NCBI RefSeq assembly: GCF_024497955.1
Contig: NZ_JANHKP010000018.1
Location: forward strand, 82,149-146,148
Reading direction: 5' to 3'
Length of the DNA stretch: 64,000 bases
DNA from: Streptomyces sp. C10-9-1
GTDB lineage: Bacteria > Actinomycetota > Actinomycetes > Streptomycetales > Streptomycetaceae
The notes under the pieces were generated by a model, which ran no database searches, was not told where the DNA came from, and was given only the letters and a program-made list of their open reading frames with translations. Made by a program: the position numbers and the translations under genes. Positions 42,056 through 49,498 of the stretch are shown here, piece after piece. The stretch's first letter is position 1. Each line of letters begins with the position of its first letter.

Positions 42056-43368
42056 CCGAGGACCTGCGGCGCCGCGCGCTGGACGCGCTGACCGCCGCCC
42101 GTGCCCGTACCGCCGTGCTCACCGACTGCGTCGAGGACGGTGAGCTGATGGCCCAGCACTCCCCCCTGATGTCCCCGCTGGTGTGGGACCTGGCGCACAT
42201 CGGCAACCAGGAGGAGCAGTGGCTGCTGCGCACCGTCGGCGGGCGTGACGCCCTCAGGCCGGAGATCGACTCGGTCTACGACGCCTTCGAGCACCCCCGG
42301 GCGACGCGCCCCTCGCTGCCGCTGCTGGCCCCGGCCGAGGCCCGGCTGTACGCGGGGGACGTACGGGGCCGGGTGCTGGACGTGCTGGAGCGGACCGCGC
42401 TGGAGGGCTCGCCGCTCACCGACGCGGCCTTCGCCTTCGGGATGGTGGCCCAGCACGAGCAGCAGCACGACGAGACGATGCTGATCACCCACCAGCTCCG
42501 GCGGGGACCGGTGGCCCTCACCGCGCCCGAGCCGCCCGTGCACCCCCCCGAGGCGCTGCCGGCCGAGGTCCTGGTGCCCGGCGGCCCGTTCACCATGGGG
42601 ACGTCCACCGAGCCCTGGGCGCTGGACAACGAGCGGCCCGCCCACCGCCGGGAGGTGGACGCCTTCTGGATGGACACCGCGCCCGTCACCTGCGGCGCGT
42701 TCCGGCAGTTCATCGACGACGGCGGCTACGGGGAACGGCGGTGGTGGGCGCCGGCGGGCTGGGAGCAGATCCGCACCCACGGCATCGCGGCTCCGCTGTT
42801 CTGGCGCCGCGAGGGCGGAACGTGGCTGCGCCGCCGCTTCGGGGTGAGCGAGGAGGTCCCGGCGGACGAGCCGGTGCTGCACGTGAGCTGGTACGAGGCG
42901 GACGCGTACGCACGCTGGGCGGGGCGGCGGCTGCCGACGGAGGCCGAGTGGGAGAAGGCCGCCCGCCACGACCCGGTCTCCGGGCGCTCCCGGCGCTACC
43001 CCTGGGGGGACGCCGATCCGGACGAGGAGCACGCCAACCTGGGCCAGCGGCACCTGCGCCCGGCCCGCGCGGGCGGCTACCCCCGGGGTGCCTCACCGCT
43101 CGGGGTGCGCCAGCTGATCGGCGACGTGTGGGAGTGGACGTCGAGCGACTTCCTGCCGTACCCGGGCTTCGCCGCGTTCCCCTACCGCGAGTACTCCGAG
43201 GTGTTCTTCGGTCCGGAGTACAAGGTGCTGCGGGGCGGGGCGTTCGGGGTGGACCCGGTGGCCTGCCGGGGAACCTTCCGCAACTGGGACCTGCCCGTGC
43301 GCCGCCAGATCTTCTCCGGGTTCCGCACCGCGCGGGACGCCGAGGCGCGTCCCCGGGAGGATGCCTGA
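42052..43368 (+). CDS. egtB: Ergothioneine biosynthesis sulfoxide synthase EgtB
   Basis: A 438-residue non-haem iron enzyme that joins gamma-glutamylcysteine to trimethylhistidine with oxygen. The N-terminal DinB-like domain supplies iron ligands: WDLAHIGNQEEQW and MVAQHEQQHDETM (HxxxH). The C-terminal FGE-sulfatase/C-type lectin domain is seen in GGPFTMGTS, LPTEAEWEKAARH, GDVWEWTSSDF and VLRGGAF. ATGA overlap with egtA and TGATG overlap with egtC. The set is the five-gene type minus EgtE, whose lyase step is usually encoded elsewhere. Confidence 0.93.
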   Translation: MTEDLRRRALDALTAARARTAVLTDCVEDGELMAQHSPLMSPLVWDLAHIGNQEEQWLLRTVGGRDALRPEIDSVYDAFEHPRATRPSLPLLAPAEARLYAGDVRGRVLDVLERTALEGSPLTDAAFAFGMVAQHEQQHDETMLITHQLRRGPVALTAPEPPVHPPEALPAEVLVPGGPFTMGTSTEPWALDNERPAHRREVDAFWMDTAPVTCGAFRQFIDDGGYGERRWWAPAGWEQIRTHGIAAPLFWRREGGTWLRRRFGVSEEVPADEPVLHVSWYEADAYARWAGRRLPTEAEWEKAARHDPVSGRSRRYPWGDADPDEEHANLGQRHLRPARAGGYPRGASPLGVRQLIGDVWEWTSSDFLPYPGFAAFPYREYSEVFFGPEYKVLRGGAFGVDPVACRGTFRNWDLPVRRQIFSGFRTARDAEARPREDA

Positions 43369-44123
43369 TGTGCCGCCATCTCGCCTACCTCGGCCCGGCC
43401 GTGCCGCTGGGCGCGCTGCTGACCGAGCCGGAGCACGGCCTGGTGCGCCAGTCCTACGCACCGCGCCGCCAGCGGTACGGGACGGTCAACGCCGACGGCT
43501 TCGGCGTGGGCTGGTACGCGCCGGGCGACGCCGTTCCGGCGCGCTACCGGCGGGCGGGCCCGATCTGGGGGGACGCCTCCTTCGCCGACCTCGCCAGGGT
43601 GGTGCGCACCGGTGCGCTGCTCGCCGCGGTGCGGGACGCCACCCTCGCGGGGGCGGACGGCGAGGCCGCGGCGGCGCCGTTCGCCTCCGGGCGGCTGCTG
43701 TTCAGCCACAACGGGGCCGTGCGGGGCTGGCCGGAGACCGCGTCCGCCCTCGCCTCCTCGCTGCCGGGCCGGGCGCTGCTGTCGATGGAGGCCCGCACCG
43801 ACTCGGCGCTGCTGTGGGCACTGGTGCTGCACCGGCTCCGGGAGGGGGACGCCCCCGGCCGTGCGATGGCCGAGACCGTGCGCGACGCGGCCGCCGCGGC
43901 CCCGGAGTCGCGGCTGAACCTGCTGCTGACCGACGGGGAGTCGATCACCGCCACCACGTGGGGCGACACCCTGTGGTACCTGTCCGACCCGGCCGGGGCG
44001 ACGGTGGTGGCCTCCGAGCCCTATGACGACGACCCACGCTGGCAGGAGGTGCCGGACCGTACGCTGCTGACGGCGACCCGGTCCGACGTCCTGCTGGCCG
44101 AGCTCAAGGAGCCGACCCAGTGA
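43368..44123 (+). CDS. egtC: Ergothioneine biosynthesis gamma-glutamyl hydrolase EgtC
   Basis: A 251-residue class II glutamine amidotransferase-like (Ntn) hydrolase that removes the glutamyl group from the EgtB sulfoxide. The mature N-terminal nucleophile is Cys2 (MCRHLAYLG). Supporting motifs are NADGFGVGWYAPGD and FSHNGAVRGWPE. The start codon overlaps the egtB stop by one base, and the stop overlaps the GTG of egtD. Confidence 0.92.
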   Translation: MCRHLAYLGPAVPLGALLTEPEHGLVRQSYAPRRQRYGTVNADGFGVGWYAPGDAVPARYRRAGPIWGDASFADLARVVRTGALLAAVRDATLAGADGEAAAAPFASGRLLFSHNGAVRGWPETASALASSLPGRALLSMEARTDSALLWALVLHRLREGDAPGRAMAETVRDAAAAAPESRLNLLLTDGESITATTWGDTLWYLSDPAGATVVASEPYDDDPRWQEVPDRTLLTATRSDVLLAELKEPTQ

Positions 44124-45082
44124 GCCCGTTCCAGCTGACCCGTACCCTGCCCGAGGACGCCACGGGGGCGGACCTGCGCGCGGACGTGCGCCGCGGTCTG
44201 ACGCGCACCCCGAAGGCGCTGCCGCCCAAGTGGTTCTACGACGGCCGCGGCAGCGAGCTCTTCGAGGAGATCACCCGGCTGCCCGAGTACTACCCGACCC
44301 GTGCGGAGCGGGAGATCCTGGCGGAGCGCGCGGGCGAGATCGCGGCGGCGACGGGGGCCCGCACCCTGGTGGAGCTGGGCTCGGGGTCCTCGGAGAAGAC
44401 GCGGTTCCTGCTGGACGCGCTGAGCGGGCTGCGCTCCTACGTGCCGGTGGACGTGAGCGAGAGCGCGCTTCGGGGTGCGGCCGAGGGCCTGCTGGCCGAG
44501 CGCCCGGGGCTCGACGTCCACGCGCTGATCGCCGACTTCACCCGCGACGTGGAGCTGCCCGGTACGCCGGGACCCCGGCTGGTGGCCTTCCTCGGCGGCA
44601 CGGTCGGCAACCTGCTGCCCGCCGAGCGGGCCGCCTTCCTGCGCATGGTGCGGGGCCTGATGTCCCCGGGTGACGCCCTGCTGCTCGGCACCGACCTGGT
44701 CAAGGAGGAGGAGGTCCTGGTCAGGGCGTACGACGACGCGGCCGGGGTGACGGCGGCGTTCAACAAGAACCTGCTGTCGGTGCTCGCCCGGGAGCTGGGC
44801 TCGGACGCGGATCCGGACGACTTCGACCATGTGGCCGTCTGGGACCGCGAGCGCGAGTGGATCGAGATGCGGCTGCGGGCCCGGAAGGCGCTCACGGTGA
44901 AGATCCGGGAACTCGACCTGGTGGTGCCGTTCGAGGCGGGCGAGGAGCTGCGTACGGAGGTGTCGGCGAAGTTCCGTCAGGAGGGGGTGCGCAGGGAGCT
45001 GGCGGCGGCGGGGCTGGACCCGGTGCGGTGGTGGACGGACGGCGCGGGCCGGTTCGCGCTGAGCCTGGCGACGGCGCGCTGA
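44120..45082 (+). CDS. egtD: Histidine N-alpha-methyltransferase EgtD
   Basis: A 320-residue SAM-dependent methyltransferase that trimethylates histidine to hercynine. Visible motifs include PPKWFYDGRGSELFEEITRLPEY at the start (split across the family signature), LVELGSGSSEKTRFLLD for SAM binding, LVAFLGGTVGNL, and FNKNLLSVLARELG. GTG start overlapping the egtC stop (GTGA). Its last 106 bases overlap the convergent acyltransferase gene. Confidence 0.93.
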   Translation: MSPFQLTRTLPEDATGADLRADVRRGLTRTPKALPPKWFYDGRGSELFEEITRLPEYYPTRAEREILAERAGEIAAATGARTLVELGSGSSEKTRFLLDALSGLRSYVPVDVSESALRGAAEGLLAERPGLDVHALIADFTRDVELPGTPGPRLVAFLGGTVGNLLPAERAAFLRMVRGLMSPGDALLLGTDLVKEEEVLVRAYDDAAGVTAAFNKNLLSVLARELGSDADPDDFDHVAVWDREREWIEMRLRARKALTVKIRELDLVVPFEAGEELRTEVSAKFRQEGVRRELAAAGLDPVRWWTDGAGRFALSLATAR

Positions 45083-45876
45083 GCCTGACGGGCCAGGGCG
45101 CGGCGGTCCGTGCCGGGGCCGGGGGCGATCGGCGTAAGCAGCCGGACCTCGGCCGTGAGCCGGCCGGCCGCGGCGACGCGGCGCAGTGAGGCCCCGAGGG
45201 GGTCGTCGCCGACGAAGGCGGCGGCCCCCGTGGGGCCGTAGGACAGGTGGACGGGCTGGACCGCGGCACCGGCGTCGAGGGCGGCCTGGAAGGCGGCGTG
45301 GCGGAAGCGCCCCTGGTCCCGGCCGCACCAGGTGGAGCCCTCGGGGAAGACGATCACGCGGTGCCCGGCGCGCAGGGCGCCGGTGAGCGCGGCCACGGTG
45401 GCGGGCAGCGTGCGCAGGCTGCCCCGGTCGACGAAGAGCGTGCCGCCGAGGGCGGCGAGCGGGCCGAGGACGGGCCAGCGGCGCACCTCGCTCTTGGCGA
45501 GCATCCGGCCCGGCAGCGCGGCCGCTATCAGCGGGATGTCCAGCCAGGAGACGTGGTTGGCCACCACCAGGCAGCCGGGCCCGGCCTCCGGGGTGTCACG
45601 GGCGGGCGGGCTCTCGGCGACGACGGTGGCGCGCACGCCGAAGCCCCGCAGCACGGACCGGGCCCACAGGGAGGTCAGGCGGTGGCGCGCGCCGCGGCCG
45701 AGGAGGGCCGCCGCGGGGGCGAGCGCCACGCCCCCGGCGGTCGCGGCGGTCCCGGCGGCGAGCCGTGCGGCGGCCCGGGCCCGTCCGGCGACGCCGCCGG
45801 GGTGCGCTGCGCAGCCCTGCGGGGTGCAGGGGGACGCGGGGAGCCAGGGCGATCCGGCCGCCGGAGCGGTGCTCAC
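44977..45876 (-). CDS. olsA: 1-acyl-glycerol-3-phosphate/lyso-ornithine lipid acyltransferase (OlsA/PlsC-like)
   Basis: A 299-residue membrane-associated acyltransferase. The catalytic NHVSWLD (NHx4D), the substrate-binding GTLFVDRG and the FPEGSTW motif are all present. A hydrophobic N-terminal segment (AAGTAATAGGVALAPAAALLG) anchors it to the membrane. GTG start overlaps the stop of the GNAT-type gene upstream (GTGA), and the pair matches olsB-olsA, in which OlsA esterifies the hydroxyl of lyso-ornithine lipid. The C terminus runs ~106 nt into egtD on the opposite strand; the last ~35 residues are variable, so the overlap may be real but tolerable. Confidence 0.8.
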   Translation of the reverse strand: MSTAPAAGSPWLPASPCTPQGCAAHPGGVAGRARAAARLAAGTAATAGGVALAPAAALLGRGARHRLTSLWARSVLRGFGVRATVVAESPPARDTPEAGPGCLVVANHVSWLDIPLIAAALPGRMLAKSEVRRWPVLGPLAALGGTLFVDRGSLRTLPATVAALTGALRAGHRVIVFPEGSTWCGRDQGRFRHAAFQAALDAGAAVQPVHLSYGPTGAAAFVGDDPLGASLRRVAAAGRLTAEVRLLTPIAPGPGTDRRALARQAQRAVARLSANRPAPSVHHRTGSSPAAASSLRTPS

Positions 45877-46673
45877 GCCGGGACCAGGGACAGGAAGTGG
45901 CGGAGGTAGCGCGGGTTGGTCCGGCGCAGGGAGAGCAGCACGTAGAGGTCGGCCACGCCGAAGTCGGGGTCGTGGGCCGGGGCTCCGCAGACCCAGGCGC
46001 CGAGGCGCAGGTAGCCGCGGAGCAGGGGCGGCAGTTCGGTGCGGCCCTGGGGCAGGGCGATGCCGTCGGAGCGCCAGAGGCGGTGCGGGGTGACCCAGTG
46101 CTCCTCGGGGGCGAGGTGGGCGCTGCGGACGGTGTCCCAGGTGGCCGCGGCCAGGGTGCCGCCGTCGCCCAGGGGGACCGAGCAGCAGCCGGCGAGCCAG
46201 TTGTGCCCGGTGTCGGCCATGTAGCGGGCGAGTCCCGCCCAGATCAGGGCGATCACGGCGCCGTTGCGGTGCAGGGGGTGGACGCAGGAGCGGCCGACCT
46301 CGACGAGGTCGTGGCGGATGGGGTCCAGGCGGGAGAGGTCGAACTCGCCCTCGGAGTACAGGCGCCCCGCGACGCGCGCGCGGTCGGGGGGCAGCAGCCG
46401 GTAGGTGCCGACGACCTCCCCGGTGTCGGCGGTGCGGACCAGGAGGTGGTCGCAGTAGGCGTCGAAGGCGTCGCTGTCGAGTCCGGGCTCGGGGCCGTCG
46501 AGGCGGGCGCCCATCTCCCCGGCGAACACCTGGTGGCGCAGGCGCTGCGCGGCGCGGACGTCCTCCGTCTCGCGGGCGAGGCCCACGAGGTAGCGGGTGT
46601 CCCCGGCGGCCACGGGGACGGACGGGGGCCGGGGGGCGGGAGCGTGCGGAACGGCGACGGGCGTTGCGGGCAT
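45873..46673 (-). CDS. olsB: Ornithine-acyl-ACP N-acyltransferase (OlsB-like GNAT)
   Basis: A 266-residue GNAT-fold enzyme of the OlsB/hemolysin family. RHQVFAGEMGARLDGPEPGLDSDAFDAYCDHL (conserved F-E-G region, abbreviated), VVGTYRLLPPDRA, and VEVGRSCVHPLHRNGAVIALIW are the acyl-binding core motifs. OlsB transfers a 3-hydroxyacyl group to ornithine, the first step to phosphate-free ornithine lipids. It is coupled by a 4-nt overlap to the OlsA-like gene. ATG start. No strong promoter was identified. Confidence 0.82.
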   Translation of the reverse strand: MPATPVAVPHAPAPRPPSVPVAAGDTRYLVGLARETEDVRAAQRLRHQVFAGEMGARLDGPEPGLDSDAFDAYCDHLLVRTADTGEVVGTYRLLPPDRARVAGRLYSEGEFDLSRLDPIRHDLVEVGRSCVHPLHRNGAVIALIWAGLARYMADTGHNWLAGCCSVPLGDGGTLAAATWDTVRSAHLAPEEHWVTPHRLWRSDGIALPQGRTELPPLLRGYLRLGAWVCGAPAHDPDFGVADLYVLLSLRRTNPRYLRHFLSLVPA

Positions 46674-46798
46674 GGCGGTCTCCTGCCGTACGGACGGGGC
46701 GGACCGCGGGTGCGGCGGCCCGGCACCTCGTTTCTTCCGTGGCCGGCTGGACTCGACGTGACCGCGCGGCGGAGCGCGGATGTGCGGACGCTGAATGC

Positions 46799-46835
46799 CG
46801 GGAGCGGCTCCGCCGCGAACGCGGGGCCGCTCCCG
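46799..46835 (-). terminator. Terminator after sugar-binding lipoprotein gene
   Basis: CGGGAGCGGC (46799-46808) pairs over 10 bp with GCCGCTCCCG (46826-46835), 21 nt beyond the stop codon of the leftward lipoprotein gene. Confidence 0.65.
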
Positions 46836-46855
46836 CGGCGGGCACCGCGCTCCGG

Positions 46856-48103
46856 TCAGGGGCGCAGCGCGGCGGTGATCCGCTGGGATGCCTCGCGGGC
46901 GGCGCTCTCGGGGTCGGCACCGCGGAGCACGGCCGTCATGTAGGGCTTGATGGGGTTGTCCAGTTCGACCTGCACCCACTGGGGGGAGTTGGGCGTGGCC
47001 CGTCCGAGGACGGCCCCGGCGGCCATCGCGGCGGTGCCCTCCCGGTCCTGGAGCTCGGCTCCCAGGGTCGTCTTGTTGGGCACGTAGTTCATGGCCCGGG
47101 CGAGCTCGATCTGCCACTTGTCGCCTGCCAGGGCGGAGACCACCTCGACGGCGGCGGCCCGTTCCTTGGAGCGCTCGGGGACGATGAGGTCCGAGCCGCC
47201 GATGAAGACCGAGCCGGGTGCCTCCGCGGTCTTGCCCGGCACGGGGAAGAACCCGAGCTTGCCCTTGAGGTCGGGGTTCTCGTTCTCGATGAAGGTGGCG
47301 GCGCTGGGTACCGCGATGATCTGGGCGGTGCGGCCCTTGGCGAAGACCCCGGGCTGGGGCGGGGTGTCCTCGTCGGCGTCCTTGGGGCCGTCGCCGAGGG
47401 CCTGGAGCTCCTTGTAGAACGCCATGCCCCGCAGGGCGGCCTCGCTGTGCAGGTCGCCCTCCCACTCCCCTCCGCGCTCGACGGCGAGCTCCCCGCCCTC
47501 GTCCCAGATGAAGCCGGCCAGGGTGTACCAGTCCTGGCCGGAGAGGTAGATGCCGTCCTGGGAGGCGGTGTCCAGCTTCCCGGTGATCTCCAGCCACTCC
47601 TCCCGGGTCCTGGGGGGCTTGGTGATGCCCGCCTCGGCGAACAGCTCCTTGTGGTAGATCACCACGCGGTTGGCCGCGTACCAGGGGATGCCGTACTGGG
47701 AGCCGTTGACCGAACCGGGCTCGGCGAGGCCGGGCAGCCAGGCCTCGCCGCCGAGGTCGCGCACGGACTCCAGGGTCAGGTCCCGCAGCCCGCCCTTCTC
47801 GGCGTAGCCCGCGACCTGGGTGTTCCCCACCTCGATGATCTCGGGGGCGTCGTCCGAGGCGAGGGCGGCCTCCACCTTCTCGCCGATGCCGGTCCACTCC
47901 TGGAGGGTGACCTCCAGCTCGATGTCGGGGTGCTCGTCCTCGAAGGCCGTCGTGAAGCGCTCCAGGAAGTCCTGCGAGACGCTGTTCTGCATCAGCCAGA
48001 TCCGCACCGTGCGCGTATCGGAGCCGCCCGGCAGCATGCCGCACCCCCCGAGCGCGAGCGAGCACACGAGCGCGGTGGGCAGGGCGAGGGCGCGGATCTT
48101 CAC
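46856..48103 (-). CDS. Orphan CUT1-family sugar-binding lipoprotein
   Basis: A 415-residue lipoprotein with a hydrophobic signal and lipobox LALGGC. The mature part is a family 1 solute-binding protein (VRIWLMQNSVSQDFLERF, EVTLQEWTGIGEKVEAAL, YGIPWYAANRVVIYHKEL, FIGGSDLIVPERSKERAAA, ARAMNYVPNKTTLG). No permease or ATPase genes adjoin it, so it must serve a transporter encoded elsewhere. Its promoter carries a dre-like palindrome, which suggests an amino-sugar or chitin-linked ligand, although it is not in the das operon context and I do not equate it with DasA. GTG start with AAGG 8 nt upstream. Confidence 0.82.
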   Translation of the reverse strand: MKIRALALPTALVCSLALGGCGMLPGGSDTRTVRIWLMQNSVSQDFLERFTTAFEDEHPDIELEVTLQEWTGIGEKVEAALASDDAPEIIEVGNTQVAGYAEKGGLRDLTLESVRDLGGEAWLPGLAEPGSVNGSQYGIPWYAANRVVIYHKELFAEAGITKPPRTREEWLEITGKLDTASQDGIYLSGQDWYTLAGFIWDEGGELAVERGGEWEGDLHSEAALRGMAFYKELQALGDGPKDADEDTPPQPGVFAKGRTAQIIAVPSAATFIENENPDLKGKLGFFPVPGKTAEAPGSVFIGGSDLIVPERSKERAAAVEVVSALAGDKWQIELARAMNYVPNKTTLGAELQDREGTAAMAAGAVLGRATPNSPQWVQVELDNPIKPYMTAVLRGADPESAAREASQRITAALRP

Positions 48104-48617
48104 GAGGTCACCTTCGACGTCGGGGCAGGGAGGTGTGACCCGACATGGGGGGAAGAGCTGACGCTCGCACGGGTGTGGCTGGATTTTGGTATGGACCAAA
48201 GGTCCGGTCAAGTCCGGAAAACCAGGCCGCAGGCGGCCTGCACCGGACGGGGAGATCGACTCGGCCCCCCGCGCTCCGCACACCCGTCGGCCGACACGCC
48301 GTCATCCTCCGCCGGAGACTGCGGCCTTGGGAGGGACGGCGGGCCTGACGGCCGGCCCCGGGCTCCCGCGCCGTCCGCCGCGGAGCGGGCGCACGGCCGT
48401 CCGCCGGGGGCCGCGGGCGCCTCCGGCAGGGCCTGCGGTGCGGTGACCCTCCGTGCCCGCTGCGCCCCTCTCGGTGACATCCGTCCGCTCCCGCCGGACG
48501 CCCGGAGCGGGCGGCCGCGGAGGGGAGCGGCCGGCGGACCGGCCCCGCCCGACGCCTCGCGGGACTCCCCGCGGTGGGGCACGGTGGAGTGAACGCACGG
48601 AGAGGAGCACGACGCAC
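48104..48617. other. 514 bp divergent region, lipoprotein and dodecin genes
   Basis: The left third holds the lipoprotein promoter (listed separately). From about 48230 to 48600 the sequence is GC-rich with no recognisable gene; frames here are composition shadows. Confidence 0.5.
48183..48211 (-). promoter_or_regulatory. Leftward promoter with dre-like operator (sugar-binding lipoprotein)
   Basis: Reading leftward, TTGACC (48211-48206) is followed 17 nt later by CAAAAT (48188-48183). The spacer contains TTGGTCCATACCAA, two mismatches from the DasR core TGGTCTAGACCA. Layout (TTGACN, 6 nt, TTGGTC...ACCAA) is the same as the rightward promoter at 15957-15985. Confidence 0.6.
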
Positions 48618-48833
48618 ATGTCGAACCACACCTACCGCGTCACCGAGATCGTGGGCACGTCCACGGACGGCGTCGACCAGGCCATCCGCAACGGGATCGA
48701 CCGCGCCGCGCAGACCCTGCGGGGCCTCGACTGGTTCGAGGTGACCCAGGTCCGCGGCCACATCGTGGACGGCACGATCGAGCACTACCAGGTCGGCCTG
48801 AAGGTCGGGTTCCGGCTGGAGGACGGCGACTGA
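48618..48833 (+). CDS. Dodecin (flavin-binding protein)
   Basis: A 71-residue protein that assembles into a hollow dodecamer storing FMN or related flavins. The family pattern YRVTEIVGTSTDGVDQAI, LRGLDWFEVTQVRGHI (with the flavin-stacking Trp) and EHYQVGLKVGFRLE is unmistakable. ATG with GAGGAG about 10 nt upstream. Single-gene unit. Confidence 0.93.
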   Translation: MSNHTYRVTEIVGTSTDGVDQAIRNGIDRAAQTLRGLDWFEVTQVRGHIVDGTIEHYQVGLKVGFRLEDGD

Positions 48834-48875
48834 GGGCCGCGCCACCGGCAGCGGTCCGCCGGCCGGGCCCCTTCG

Positions 48876-49370
48876 TCAGGTGCGCCCTTCGCTCTGCTGG
48901 GCGGCGCGCATCGCCTGCCCCGTCCGCACGGCGCCCCACACGGCGCGGACCACGCGGTGGCCGGCCCGCTCCGCGTCCCGGCAGACCAGTTCGTCGTCGT
49001 CCACCAGCATCCTGACCTCCCGGGACCGGGCCAGGCGGCGCAGGGCCTCCAGCTTGGTCACGCGGGCGGGGCGGCGGTCGGCACGGGGCCGCATGAACAG
49101 CCGCCCCTCGGGCAGTTCCTGCGCGGCCAGCCACGCGAGGGTGTCCTCGCGGCAGCGCTCGGGGCGCCCGGTCAGGTACACCACCTCGCACTCCCCGGCG
49201 GCCCGGCGGCACAGCAGCACCCCCTCGGCGAGCGGCGGGTCCTGGGGCGCCGCGGCGAAGAAGGCGTTCCAGTCGCGCGGCCGGCGCTCGAGCAGGTGCT
49301 GCCGGTGGGCGGTGTCGGCGAGGGTGTTGTCGAGGTCGAAGACGGCCAGCGGCCGGGTGTCCGGTGCCAC
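48876..49370 (-). CDS. HAD-superfamily phosphatase (polynucleotide 3'-phosphatase-like)
   Basis: A 164-residue HAD enzyme. Motif I is VFDLDNTLADT (nucleophile and acid/base Asp), motif II VYLTGRPE, motif III Lys in VTKLEALRRLA, and motif IV MLVDDDE. Size and the TGRPERCREDT segment resemble the phosphatase half of polynucleotide kinase-phosphatases, but no kinase domain is attached, so the substrate is uncertain. GTG start. Converges with dodecin and is divergent from the UvrA2-like gene. Confidence 0.8.
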   Translation of the reverse strand: MAPDTRPLAVFDLDNTLADTAHRQHLLERRPRDWNAFFAAAPQDPPLAEGVLLCRRAAGECEVVYLTGRPERCREDTLAWLAAQELPEGRLFMRPRADRRPARVTKLEALRRLARSREVRMLVDDDELVCRDAERAGHRVVRAVWGAVRTGQAMRAAQQSEGRT

Positions 49371-49498
49371 GGCCCCAGGGTAGGTGAAGCGGCCCGGCGT
49401 GGGGCGCGCGGGGGCCGGGCCCCCGCGGCGGGGCTCCGGCTCCTCCCGTCAGGCCCCGGAGCCCCTGTGAACTGGAACGACACCTAGAATCGCCCGCT

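Noticed and set aside
46856..48103. Identification of the orphan lipoprotein as DasA
   Set aside because: No das permease genes or dasR nearby, and the surrounding gene order matches another conserved chromosomal segment. Only the operator resemblance remains.
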